This document shows, piece after piece, positions 7,901 through 15,079 of a stretch of 19,780 bases of DNA. The first letter of the stretch is position 1. Every line of letters begins with the position of its first letter. The DNA lies in contig JBIOJM010000177.1 in assembly GCA_044450785.1 (NCBI GenBank), forward strand, positions 1 through 19,780, written 5' to 3'. Position numbers and translations under genes: made by a program. This DNA is from JBIOJM01 sp044450785 (GTDB lineage Bacteria > Planctomycetota > Planctomycetia > Isosphaerales > Isosphaeraceae). Below the pieces are notes generated by a model. That model saw nothing but the letters and a program-made list of their open reading frames with translations. It did no database searches and had not been told where the DNA came from.

Positions 7901-8047
7901 GAATTCGATCGAGCCGGGCAGGTTCAGCTCTTCCATCCAGAAGGCCAGCGCATCCTGGACCGGCTCGGCCGTGAACGTCGCCGCGATAACGATGTTCCGG
8001 GCATGATCGTAGGGGTTCCGGAATGGCTGCTGCGATTCGATATGCAT
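4988..8047 (-). CDS. FkbH-like HAD protein fused to an acyl/peptidyl carrier domain and a thioesterase
   Basis: This is a three-part protein of 1019 residues. Part 1 (about 1-540) is FkbH-like: HAD motif I VVVLDCDNTLWKG with D219 and D221, motif II CSKND (263-267), motif III IFLDDNPIEC (317-325), then the C-terminal acetyltransferase-like half (QLTQRTNQFNFTT). FkbH enzymes take the C3 unit of 1,3-bisphosphoglycerate, dephosphorylate it and load glyceryl on a carrier thiol. Part 2 (about 620-700) is a carrier domain, DDFFDLGGTSLLAVDLF, with S659 as phosphopantetheine site. Part 3 (about 710-990) is a type-I-like alpha/beta-hydrolase thioesterase: PPLFLVHDGEGE, nucleophile elbow GGMCAGG with C786 where Ser is usual, D813 (LLDAAD) and H968 (APGGHSS). 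All parts needed to load and release or transfer a glyceryl-type group are thus in one chain. Inference: it decorates the glycan or a lipid precursor. The ATG at 8047 has a short AT-rich leader with an inverted repeat. Confidence 0.9.
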   Translation of the reverse strand: MHIESQQPFRNPYDHARNIVIAATFTAEPVQDALAFWMEELNLPGSIEFAPYNQVFQQLLDPGSLVGRNRKGVNLVLIRVEDWQRAHSESTSRQKIEEHLSRNADDLIDAVRTMAARSSTPLILGLCPASPATTADQETRILFEHVEKRVIAALSGVSGVCLIRSDDFDRYPVGVYYDPQRDQLGHIPYTPLFYTALGTILARKTHALTSSSHKVVVLDCDNTLWKGVVGEEGTAGIAIPPAWRRLQQFMVELAGKGFLLCLCSKNDESDVLDVFEQRRDMVLKRDHLVSWRINWKPKSENIESLAQELNLGLDSFIFLDDNPIECAEVQAGCPEVLTLRLPIEGDIARFLEHVWPFDCLNVTSEDQQRTTMYKQEIERSRFQKQALTIEEFLAGLDLRVKISEFALLQLSRVAQLTQRTNQFNFTTIRRTDAEIQRLSKSRLECRVVEVSDRFGDYGLVGVMIFAVEGNTLEIDTFLLSCRALGREVEHRMLNDLGKIARQRQLSLVNATLIPTRKNLPAHNFLQSVAAGFRQEIEGGWRYDIPVETATTIAHTPEVARLNGETVTGEEATSTGNPLVDSKGRSQRFERIATELFLPEQVFEILGVHSNRQRGSSALDRPYIAPRTEIETALTKLWAGLLRFSPVGIKDDFFDLGGTSLLAVDLFAQIERQFDKRLPLTVLIEAPTVEELARLVAGVSSRDSLVPIRDGGDKPPLFLVHDGEGETMLYRNLALLLKSEHPVYGLQPCSRENAPIVHTRITEMAAHHIDRIRSIQPHGPYLVGGMCAGGVIAFEIARQLQSQQEKVAMVALLDAADVAAPLKTWYFASQRIRSFSTAFRQDESVRFDRMVLAVLAKALYKAKNLTTYLVGQRLKELRDGIRVRWLRYHVDRRLHLPRVLEQIPVRTIYLFAEKGYQPDGLFDGELVLFRATCGEGPDEPYIERYDDPLLGWGRRATRGVRVYDAPGGHSSMLQQPHVSILAERMQSYIDNALADKPAARLEPALAEPSRHTPESIPTTC

Positions 8048-8053
8048 AGCTAC

Positions 8054-8085
8054 AAGTTACTACACGTTGTGATCGATGGTAACTT
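8054..8085. repeat. 7-bp perfect inverted repeat in the leader of the FkbH fusion gene
   Basis: AAGTTAC at 8054-8060 pairs with GTAACTT at 8079-8085 across an 18-nt spacer. It lies 7-38 bp before the ATG at 8047, in the only gap (93 bp) between the GT2 and FkbH genes. It could be an operator or an mRNA stem near the start codon, or chance. Confidence 0.3.
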
Positions 8086-8140
8086 ATGCCTTGGTGCTCC
8101 TCTTATACTCGATGAGCGCCTGCCGCCGAGAAGCAGCCGA

Positions 8141-9184
8141 TCAGCAGTTCCCATCGCAAACCCTGGAGCCGACGTCTCGCTGCGGGGCGGACGAGCCGGC
8201 CCCTTTGTATTCGATGATCTGCTTTGGCCGGCGGGCAGCCCGGCGGAACCAGTAGAGGATCAGGCCAACGGTCATGGGAGCCTTGGACAGGATACACCAC
8301 CGAGCGTAAAGCCGGGCATCTGGCGCCGACCACCCGCAGTGCAACCCGTACCGCCGAATTCGCCAGTACAGGAGAAAATAGCCGCCCAGGAGACCGAGGC
8401 TCGCGCCGCGAGTGGGCCAGGTCAGTCCCAGGATGATCAGCGGCAGTGCGATCCCCCAGAACACGATGCTGCGGACTTGGTGAACCCAGTGCCGCTCGGG
8501 TGACCGGCCGTACAGAGCCGCCCCCTCGGCGAAGGCGAAGCCGTTCCGGATGCATCGCCGCCACCATTGCCAGAACCGCGTCATCGCCATATCGTGAAGG
8601 ACCATTTCCGCGTCGATCCGGAGCACGGTCCATCCCCGTTGCCGAAGACGCACGCACAGCTCGGGCTCCTCACCGGCGATCACGGCGGGGTTAAACCCGC
8701 CGACCTGACGGAATGCCACGGCCCGCACCATGGCGTTGCCGCCGAAGGCCTTGGTCTCGCCCACCGGCGTGTCAAACTCCAGGTCCGCCAGACGATTGTA
8801 GATCGACCGGTCCCGAAAACGCTCGCGACACCGGCCACACACGCCAGCGACCTCTGGCCGGTCCTCGAGCTCCCGGCGGGCACGCTCCAGCCAGCCCTCG
8901 ACCACCTCGCAATCGCCGTCGACGAACTGGACGAAGCGAACGTCAGGGTCGATCTCCTCAAGCCTCGCGAATCCGGCGTTGCGCGCCCGGGCCGCGGTGA
9001 ACGGGCGCGACAGGTCCAGCTCGACCACCTCTACCCCAAGACAGATCGCGCGATCGACGCTGCCATCAGTCGAGCCTGAATCCACGTAGACGACGTTGTA
9101 GCCCCGACCGACGACCGAGTCGAGGCAACAGGAGAGTCGTTCCCCTTCGTTCCGACCGATCAGAACAGTTCCCAGTTGGCTCAT
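8141..9184 (-). CDS. Glycosyltransferase family 2 (GT-A fold) with C-terminal membrane spans
   Basis: This protein of 347 residues has the GT2 N-terminal fold: VLIGRNEGERLSCCLDSV (8-25), VYVDSGSTDGS (32-42), and the metal-binding DXD element FVDGDCEV (87-94). The GEEPEL motif (171-176) corresponds to the catalytic acidic motif, and FWQWWRRCIRNGF (204-216) to the R/QxxRW-like membrane-proximal motif. Hydrophobic stretches at about 241-255 and 263-275 suggest membrane attachment with the active site in the cytoplasm. It would transfer a sugar from a nucleotide donor to the lipid-linked glycan. Its ATG overlaps the stop of the GT4 gene upstream in an ATGA junction, so the two glycosyltransferases are translationally coupled. 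Sugar specificity is not predictable. Confidence 0.92.
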   Translation of the reverse strand: MSQLGTVLIGRNEGERLSCCLDSVVGRGYNVVYVDSGSTDGSVDRAICLGVEVVELDLSRPFTAARARNAGFARLEEIDPDVRFVQFVDGDCEVVEGWLERARRELEDRPEVAGVCGRCRERFRDRSIYNRLADLEFDTPVGETKAFGGNAMVRAVAFRQVGGFNPAVIAGEEPELCVRLRQRGWTVLRIDAEMVLHDMAMTRFWQWWRRCIRNGFAFAEGAALYGRSPERHWVHQVRSIVFWGIALPLIILGLTWPTRGASLGLLGGYFLLYWRIRRYGLHCGWSAPDARLYARWCILSKAPMTVGLILYWFRRAARRPKQIIEYKGAGSSAPQRDVGSRVCDGNC

Positions 9185-10545
9185 AACTGGTTAACACCCG
9201 GTAATTTCGACTGCCGTTCCACCCGAATCACCGCTCGAACGAGAGGAAGTTGTCGTAGGAGCCGCCTCGGTTGCATCTGTTGGGGTTCCACGATCGCGCG
9301 GATGTTCTCCGCCCTCGACCGTGTCGCGTCCCCAGCCAAGAAGAGGTCCCTGAGTTTCTCGACCGCGGTTTCGGGGTTGTGCTGCTCGGCGACCCGCGCC
9401 GCGCCGGCTCGGCCCATCTGCTCAAGCTCGGCCGGCTCGGCCGTCAGGGCCTCCGCCATGGCCTCGGCGAGGGGCTCAACGGCGCCGGCGGGGATAAGCC
9501 AGCCATTGATGCCTGGCTCAATCAACTCGGAATGAGCGGCGATGGAAGTGGTGATGACCGGGCGACCCAGCGCCATCGCCTCGAGGAGCACGCTCGGCAA
9601 CCCTTCGGCAAAGCTGGGTAGGACCAGCGCTCGGGCGGCCAGAATCTCTCCGAAGACTCCCTGGTCATCCAGGTAGCCAGTGAGTCGCACGTGCTCTCGC
9701 AGGCCGAGCTGGTCGACGAGCCGCTCGATCTCACCACGCATCGGGCCATCGCTCACGATGACCAGCTCGAAGTCATAGCCCCGCTCCAACAGGCGGGCCG
9801 CCGCATGGATTAGAATTACCTGGCCCTTCTGCTCGACGATTCGGCCGATATTCACCAGTCGAGGCGCCTTCGGGATCGGCGCCGGTCCGTGCCCCAAGTG
9901 CATGGGACTGACTCCGGCGTACACGACCTGAATCTTGGACCAGTCACGGTAGTCTGCCCATCGGAGGAGCTGGCTGCGAGTGAATTGGCTGATGGTGACG
10001 ACGAAGGCCGCACGCCGGATCTTCTCATCCAGCGCCAGCAGGGTCGGCCGGTCGAATTCGCCTGGGCCGTGAATGGTCAGGCTGTACGGGATGCCTCGGA
10101 ACATCGCAGCGAGCATGGATACCAAGGCCGAATTCTCACCGATGTGGTTGTGCAGGTGTTGCACGTTCTTCGCCGCGAGGCGCTCGGCTAGATAGGCCCC
10201 TTCGAGCAAGTAGACGATCCGCCGGATCCATCGTTTCTCGATCCCCGGCGGGACGAAGCGAATTACCAGCCCGACGGCGGTTAGGAACTTCCTGGGCGCG
10301 AAGACCGCTAGCCTGAGCCCGGCAAGGGCGAGCGTACCGGCGCCGGCCTCGAGTATATACTCCGTCCCCGCGTATTCCCGGCGGATTTCTTCAGTGACCA
10401 GCTCACCCGGGTCGGGCTTGCGAATCGAGAACGTGTGCACGGTGTGTCCCAACCGGCGCAGTTGCTCGACCTCGCGCCGGATGAAGGTATCCCCCACGCG
10501 TGCGTAGACGCTGGTCAGGTATCCGATTGTGAGTGCTTCAGACAT
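9181..10545 (-). CDS. Glycosyltransferase family 4 (GT-B fold)
   Basis: This protein of 454 residues is full length for a retaining GT4 enzyme. The N-terminal acceptor domain starts LTIGYLTSVYARVGDTFIRRE and includes HLHNHIGENSA (130-140) and SLTIHGPGEFD (155-165). The C-terminal donor domain shows VNIGRIVEQKGQ (231-242, with the phosphate-binding R235 and K240) and the EX7E signature in SFAEGLPSVLLEAMALGRPV (E314 and E322). A roughly 60-residue basic tail follows the usual end of the fold. It would add a sugar from a nucleotide donor on the cytoplasmic side. The gene overlaps the upstream SDR gene by 8 bp and the downstream GT2 gene by 4 bp. Donor unknown. Confidence 0.93.
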   Translation of the reverse strand: MSEALTIGYLTSVYARVGDTFIRREVEQLRRLGHTVHTFSIRKPDPGELVTEEIRREYAGTEYILEAGAGTLALAGLRLAVFAPRKFLTAVGLVIRFVPPGIEKRWIRRIVYLLEGAYLAERLAAKNVQHLHNHIGENSALVSMLAAMFRGIPYSLTIHGPGEFDRPTLLALDEKIRRAAFVVTISQFTRSQLLRWADYRDWSKIQVVYAGVSPMHLGHGPAPIPKAPRLVNIGRIVEQKGQVILIHAAARLLERGYDFELVIVSDGPMRGEIERLVDQLGLREHVRLTGYLDDQGVFGEILAARALVLPSFAEGLPSVLLEAMALGRPVITTSIAAHSELIEPGINGWLIPAGAVEPLAEAMAEALTAEPAELEQMGRAGAARVAEQHNPETAVEKLRDLFLAGDATRSRAENIRAIVEPQQMQPRRLLRQLPLVRAVIRVERQSKLPGVNQL

Positions 10546-11575
10546 TATGAAGCTCGCGGAGGCGTTTCGGCGGTGAGGTCAACACACGGAGCGGATCCGG
10601 CCCTCCGTAAGCGCGCTCGAGACAACGGGCGAAAACCAAAGGCGGGCGCCATCCCAGGACCTCCCGCAGCTTGCGGGTGCTGAATCGCACCGGCTTGAAT
10701 CGGGCCTGGAACCGGCATGGGATCAAGAGGCCCGGGAGTTTCGCCTTCCCCTGGCAGAGTTGCCGGTTGATCCAATCGGCCAGCCGGACCGACGTCAGCG
10801 CTAGCCCGTAGGGGACCGGGATTCGATACTCACCGGCCCCGGTGCGGTCCAGGTATTCGCCGAGGTAATGCCAGATGCTGATCTCGTGGCCGTCGACGAT
10901 GTTGAACGTCTCGCTAGCCGCCCGGGGGTTCTCTACCGCCTTGGCGAAGCAGTCAGCGCAGTTCTCGACGTAGGTCAGCGGGAGTTGAGTCGAGGGCCCG
11001 AAGACCAAGTGCCACCGCCCAAGCTTTTGGCCAAGCCCCGCCAGGTACTCATGATCTCGCCCCCAAATGAACCCAGGCCGGAGGACCGTCAGGTCCCAGT
11101 TGTGCTCCTGGCTCAGGCGTCGGGTGACCCGTTCTTGCCAGGTCTTGGCGATGGCATAGCCGTCGCGGCGGTAGAGGTCGGCCTCCAGGGGCGATTCTTC
11201 GGTCAAGGTGCCGCGGACGTCGCTCCAGCCGTAAACCGAGAAGCTGCTGGCTAGCACCAGCCTTCGGGTCGCCGAGCTGGCCATGGCCTCCAGGAGCCGC
11301 TCGGTGCCCGCGACGGTATCGGCCATCTGGGCACCGTCGCTTCCCCCGACCCGAGCCGCCAGGTGAACCAGGACGTCAATGTCGTCGAAGGCTGGCGCCA
11401 AGGGAGTGGACGAGCGCAGGTCGCCCCGATAGACGTCCACTTGATCGGCCCAGGCGAGACCGTTGATCCGGGTCGTCGGTCGGATCACAACTCGGACCTG
11501 GTACCCGCGCTGCAACAGCGCCGAGACAACGTGGCGACCAAGGAATCCCCCCGCTCCCGTCACGAGAACTTTCAA
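10538..11575 (-). CDS. NAD(P)-dependent epimerase/dehydratase, extended SDR family
   Basis: This 345-residue Rossmann enzyme probably acts on a nucleotide sugar or a related glycan precursor. The cofactor motif is VTGAGGFLG (5-13, glycines at 7, 10 and 13); the active-site elements are SSFSVYG (110-116) and the YxxxK pair Y140/K144 in GYAIAKTW. FNIVDG and VLGWRPP follow near the end, as in sugar-modifying extended SDRs. The start is set at the TTG at 11575: it overlaps the upstream TGA as TTGA, it has GGAGGAG 8 nt before it (11584-11590), and it begins the protein right at the Rossmann strand MKVLVTG. A longer reading upstream from 11698 would add about 40 residues of out-of-character, Arg/Gly-rich sequence inside the Gfo/Idh gene. 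Exact substrate unknown. Confidence 0.9.
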   Translation of the reverse strand: MKVLVTGAGGFLGRHVVSALLQRGYQVRVVIRPTTRINGLAWADQVDVYRGDLRSSTPLAPAFDDIDVLVHLAARVGGSDGAQMADTVAGTERLLEAMASSATRRLVLASSFSVYGWSDVRGTLTEESPLEADLYRRDGYAIAKTWQERVTRRLSQEHNWDLTVLRPGFIWGRDHEYLAGLGQKLGRWHLVFGPSTQLPLTYVENCADCFAKAVENPRAASETFNIVDGHEISIWHYLGEYLDRTGAGEYRIPVPYGLALTSVRLADWINRQLCQGKAKLPGLLIPCRFQARFKPVRFSTRKLREVLGWRPPLVFARCLERAYGGPDPLRVLTSPPKRLRELHNV

Positions 11576-12621
11576 AACCGGAACTCCTCCGCCGTCAAGG
11601 CGGCCACCAGGTCGTTGACTTCCGCGATCTGACTCGCCAAAACGGGCAGTTCGGTCCCGGATCGCAGCGCCTCGTAAGTCCTCGCGAGCAGGGTCCACAA
11701 CCCGTCGTAAGTGCCCGGACCCCTGCTGAGCTTCTTGAAGAACGCGCGACGGGCGGTCCGACGGATGTCGCGCGCCTCCCGGAGGCGATCGCGCAGCCTC
11801 GCGATGGGCTTCGGGCCGGCGTCCAGGCGATTCACGACGATGTTCATGTCGTACAGGTCCGCCGAGGCGCGCATCCGGGTGCCATTGACCCGGACCCAGA
11901 GCATGTCGGGCTGCGCGTGGGCGCTGAAGCCGAGGAAGGCCGTCCCGCGCTCCGCGTCGACGATCGCCCGGAATTCGTCGTAGGGCAAGGGGGAGTCGGC
12001 GGTCTGCTTCGACCAGTGGGAGCGCACAGCCCGGTACGGCCCCACGAAGCAGTGGGCAAGCGACGCCAAATGCGGTAAGAAGTCGGCGATCGCACCGCCC
12101 GGCATGGACAGGCAGGGGTGAGGGATGTTGCGGTCGACAAAGGGATTCTCCCGGTCGAGGATATCCAGGCAGATCCTCACTTCCACGTCGACGATGGTCC
12201 CGAGCTCACCCGACCGCACCAGCCCCAGGATTTGCTGCACGGGGGCGTTGAAGAGGTAGTTGTAATCCTCGACCAGGGCTCGTTTCATTTCGGAGGCCGA
12301 GCGCAGCAGGACGGCGACTTGGTCGTGAACGGAAGTGATCGGCTTCTCGACGATCACATGGGCGCCGGCTGCCAAGGCGTCCATGGCGAGCTTGAAGTGG
12401 GATGTGGGCGGAGTCGTGATATGGACGACGTCCGGTCGAACCCGTTCCAGCATCGCGTGGTGATCGGTGAACCAGGCGTCGACGCCGAACCGTTCGGCCG
12501 CGGATTCGGCCATCGCACGCGACAGGTCGCAGACCCCTACCAAGGCGATCTCCGGGAGTGAGCGCAGGCAGCCCAGGTGCTGTTGGGCGATGAGACCGGC
12601 ACCAATTAATGCAGCTTTCAT
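11572..12621 (-). CDS. Gfo/Idh/MocA family oxidoreductase
   Basis: This protein of 349 residues carries the N-terminal NAD(P)-binding motif LIGAGLIAQQH (5-15), then TPPTSHFKLAMDALAAGAHV and the family hallmark EKP (92-94), where K93 is the usual catalytic lysine. In the C-terminal domain GGAIADFLPHLASL supplies D180 and H184, the metal/substrate-side acidic residue and histidine of the family. Members in polysaccharide loci commonly oxidise C3 of UDP-sugars (WlbA-like) or reduce keto sugars; which applies is not shown. The ATG at 12621 lies 37 bp after the GalE stop, and the TGA at 11572 overlaps the TTG start of the SDR gene. Confidence 0.92.
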   Translation of the reverse strand: MKAALIGAGLIAQQHLGCLRSLPEIALVGVCDLSRAMAESAAERFGVDAWFTDHHAMLERVRPDVVHITTPPTSHFKLAMDALAAGAHVIVEKPITSVHDQVAVLLRSASEMKRALVEDYNYLFNAPVQQILGLVRSGELGTIVDVEVRICLDILDRENPFVDRNIPHPCLSMPGGAIADFLPHLASLAHCFVGPYRAVRSHWSKQTADSPLPYDEFRAIVDAERGTAFLGFSAHAQPDMLWVRVNGTRMRASADLYDMNIVVNRLDAGPKPIARLRDRLREARDIRRTARRAFFKKLSRGPGTYDGLWTLLARTYEALRSGTELPVLASQIAEVNDLVAALTAEEFRF

Positions 12622-12658
12622 TCGTGGGATTTTAGCTAGGATTCATGGGCAACTCTTC

Positions 12659-13657
12659 TCAACCGGACGGGTGGGTGTAACCCTGGGGATGGCGGCGATG
12701 CCAAACCCAGGCAGTCCGGACGATGTCGCGGATGTCGGCATGGCGCGGGGCCCAGTCCAATTCCTCGATGATCCTCTCCGAGCTGGCAATCAGCACGGCC
12801 GGGTCACCGAGCCGCCGGCCGAGAATCTCGTAAGCGATCGGTCGCCCGATGACTTCCTCGCAGGCTCGCAGCACCTCGAGCACGGTCACTCCGCTGCCCG
12901 AGCCCAGATTGTAGGCCCGTCCCGTGCCCGGCTCGAGAGCCTCGACGGCCCGCTGATGCGCCTGGGCTAGGTCCGCGGTGTGGACGTAGTCGCGCACGCA
13001 AGTCCCGTCCCGGGTCGGGTAGTCTTCCCCGTAGATCATGACCTTGGGCCGGCGGCCGACCGCCGCCTGGAAGATGAGCGGGATCAGGTGGCTCTCGTGG
13101 CGGCGGTCCTCGCCGAAGTCGCCGCCGGGATCAGCGCCCGAGGCGTTGAAGTACCGCAGCAGGGTATAACCCAGTCCGTAGGCCCGGGCATAGTCCTTGA
13201 TGAGCCACTCGGCAGCGAGCTTGGTCGTGCCGTACGGTGTCTCGGGAATCTGGGGCGAGTCCTCGCAGAGCGGCATCGCGGCATGGAATCCGTAGGTCGC
13301 CGCCGTGCTGCTGAAGAGGATCAGGCGCACCCCGGCGGCGCGCATGGCGTCGAGCACGCTTTTGGTCCCACCGACGTTGACGCGGTAGTACGCCTCGGGG
13401 TTGGCGATCGAGTCGGGGACCGACGCCAGCGCCGCGAAATGCATCACCGCCTCGACGCCGCGTTGGCGCAGTACCTCGGCCAGACGGTCCGTCTCGGCGA
13501 TGTCGCCGACGATCAGCCGGTTCGGGGCATCGGGGACCGCTTCGATGTTCCCCTCGGAGAGGTTATCGTAGGCGATCGGATCATGCCCGTGACCGAGCAG
13601 CCAGCGAAGGCAGGCACTGCCGACGTAGCTAGCGCCTCCAGTCAGGAGGATTTTCAT
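12659..13657 (-). CDS. galE: UDP-glucose 4-epimerase (GalE-like SDR)
   Basis: This is a 332-residue extended SDR that would interconvert UDP-glucose and UDP-galactose (or the N-acetyl forms). Visible are LLTGGASYVGS (4-14), the NAD loop YDNLSEGN, DIAETDRL, VMHFAALASVPDS, SSTAATYG (116-123), the catalytic Y142/K146 in TPYGTTK, RYFNASGADPGGDFGE, the GalE stretch GEDYPTRDGTCVRDYVH and the late GRRLGDPAVL. The Rossmann motif has Ser10 where GalE proteins usually have Gly (TGGAGYIG). Two ATGs compete: 13663 overlaps the upstream stop as ATGA but sits 1 nt after GAGGAG, while 13657 has that Shine-Dalgarno at 7 nt and is chosen. Supply of galactose-type nucleotide sugars fits the neighbouring glycosyltransferases. 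Confidence 0.9.
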   Translation of the reverse strand: MKILLTGGASYVGSACLRWLLGHGHDPIAYDNLSEGNIEAVPDAPNRLIVGDIAETDRLAEVLRQRGVEAVMHFAALASVPDSIANPEAYYRVNVGGTKSVLDAMRAAGVRLILFSSTAATYGFHAAMPLCEDSPQIPETPYGTTKLAAEWLIKDYARAYGLGYTLLRYFNASGADPGGDFGEDRRHESHLIPLIFQAAVGRRPKVMIYGEDYPTRDGTCVRDYVHTADLAQAHQRAVEALEPGTGRAYNLGSGSGVTVLEVLRACEEVIGRPIAYEILGRRLGDPAVLIASSERIIEELDWAPRHADIRDIVRTAWVWHRRHPQGYTHPSG

Positions 13658-13659
13658 CG

Positions 13660-14970
13660 TCATGCTCCTCGATCGCCAAGGATCAAGTCGGCAGCGGCGG
13701 AGAGGTCTGTGGCGATCAGAGACTGGCCTGCGAGTGCGCCAGCCCCCGCCGGCGAGGTCTGGCCTGACTGGACCAGAATGCTGCGGCACCCGGCGTTGAG
13801 ACCGGCCAGCACATCGCTGATCAGGTCACCGACCATCCATGAGGCGCCCAAATCCAGCCTCAGATCGGCCGCCGCGCGAAGCAGCATACCGGGCCCCGGT
13901 TTCCGGTCTTGACACTCCACCACCGTCCGATCGTCGCCGCCGGGGGCATCCGGGCAGTAGTAAATGCCGTCGACCGTTGTGCCGGCAATGGCGAGCCGAA
14001 GGTGCAGCTCGGTATGAATCTGGTCAAGCCGCTCTTCGGTGAGCATCCCCCGGCCGATCGCCGACTGGTTGGTCACCAACACACACGCGAACCCGGCGCG
14101 GCGGAGCCGCTTCAGGGCCTCGGCGGCTCCGGGCAGGAGCCGGACCAGGGCCGGGTCGGAAAGGTAAGGAACGTGCTTGATCAGGGTGCCGTCGCGGTCG
14201 AGGAAGACCGCCGGTCGGGGCTCGCCGCGGCGGGGCTCAAGCCGATTGGGGAAGACCGCGGCCGCCTCGCGGCGGGCACGCTCAAGGACTTCGTGGGTCC
14301 CAATGTCAAGGTAGTATCCTCCCCACACCCAGCCCCGCATCCGGCCCACGAACCGTGGAAGCACCTCGAAGCCCAAGTCGAACGCCTCCATCGCGGCGAT
14401 CTCGCGGTAGGCGACGGCGGAGACGACGTAGACGCCTGCGTTGGCCAAGTCGCTCGTCGGCCGCTCCGGCTTCTCGACGAACGAGACGATTCGTCCCTTC
14501 CCATCCAACTCGGCGATCCCGCAGGCGCGAGGGTTGGGCGCCCGGAACAGGACCATGGTCAACGGATCGCCGTGCTGGCGGTGAAACGCGATCAAGGGCC
14601 GTAAGTCGATGTCGCTGAGGTTGTCGGCGTAGATAATGACGACCTCGTCGGCGCCGTCGGCCAAATCGGCGTTGGCGGTGACTGTGCCGGCCGAGCCCAA
14701 AAGCACCGGCTCGTACGCCTCCGTCAGGCGGACGCGACCGTCGGTGTTCACTTGCTTGACGTAGGCACGGACCACTTCGGCCAAGGCGTGAGTGTTGATC
14801 CGGGCCTCCACGATGCCGGCCTCGGCCAGGCACTCGACCCAGACGTCGAGCAGGGGCCGGCCAGCGATCGGGACCAGACACTTGGGGACCTTGTCGGTCA
14901 GGGGGCGGAGCCGGGTACCTAGCCCGCCTGCCAGGAGCAGCGCCTTGACATGTCCTGAACTGTCCGACAT
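13660..14970 (-). CDS. Bifunctional sugar-1-phosphate nucleotidyltransferase / GmhB-like HAD phosphatase
   Basis: The 436 residues hold two enzymes of the activated-heptose type route. The N-terminal domain (about 8-235) is a nucleotidyltransferase: LLLAGGLGTRLRPLTDKVPK (11-30), IIYADNLSD (112-120), VEKPERP (165-171) and GGYYLDIGT (217-225). The C-terminal domain (about 252-434) is like D-glycero-D-manno-heptose-1,7-bisphosphate 7-phosphatase: AVFLDRDGTLI (254-264, D258 and D260), TNQSAIGRG (300-308), RKPGPGML (356-363), MVGDLISDV (379-387). The usual zinc loop CxH...CxC reads C339-P-D...C353-Q-D, so two of the four ligands are replaced. No isomerase or kinase of the heptose route is in the window, so the true sugar may differ. 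The ATG at 14970 begins just before the nucleotide-binding strand; the stop overlaps or abuts the galE start. Confidence 0.9.
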   Translation of the reverse strand: MSDSSGHVKALLLAGGLGTRLRPLTDKVPKCLVPIAGRPLLDVWVECLAEAGIVEARINTHALAEVVRAYVKQVNTDGRVRLTEAYEPVLLGSAGTVTANADLADGADEVVIIYADNLSDIDLRPLIAFHRQHGDPLTMVLFRAPNPRACGIAELDGKGRIVSFVEKPERPTSDLANAGVYVVSAVAYREIAAMEAFDLGFEVLPRFVGRMRGWVWGGYYLDIGTHEVLERARREAAAVFPNRLEPRRGEPRPAVFLDRDGTLIKHVPYLSDPALVRLLPGAAEALKRLRRAGFACVLVTNQSAIGRGMLTEERLDQIHTELHLRLAIAGTTVDGIYYCPDAPGGDDRTVVECQDRKPGPGMLLRAAADLRLDLGASWMVGDLISDVLAGLNAGCRSILVQSGQTSPAGAGALAGQSLIATDLSAAADLILGDRGA

Positions 14971-14992
14971 CGCGCGGTTTCCCGCTTCGGCC

Positions 14993-15079
14993 TCAGTTGT
15001 GGATAAAGATGTTCCGGCTGCCGGGCCAGGCGATCCGGAACGACAGCTCGCGCGGCCGCCCCGGGACCTCGATGATCAT
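14993..15079 (-). CDS. Short ORF of 28 codons, hypothetical
   Basis: The predicted peptide begins MIIEVPGRPRELSF and ends NIFIHN. Its ATG shares a base with the TAA of the damaged WecG/TagA gene (TAATG), a typical coupling junction, and its stop is 22 bp before the nucleotidyltransferase start. I recognise no motif or membrane span. It may be a real small protein, a coupling leader, or the remnant of a deleted gene. Confidence 0.35.
   Translation of the reverse strand: MIIEVPGRPRELSFRIAWPGSRNIFIHN

Noticed and set aside
10538..11698. Longer 386-residue version of the SDR protein starting at 11698
   Set aside because: The extra 41 residues read through the end of the Gfo/Idh gene without family character, and the TTG at 11575 has a strong Shine-Dalgarno and places the Rossmann motif at the N-terminus.
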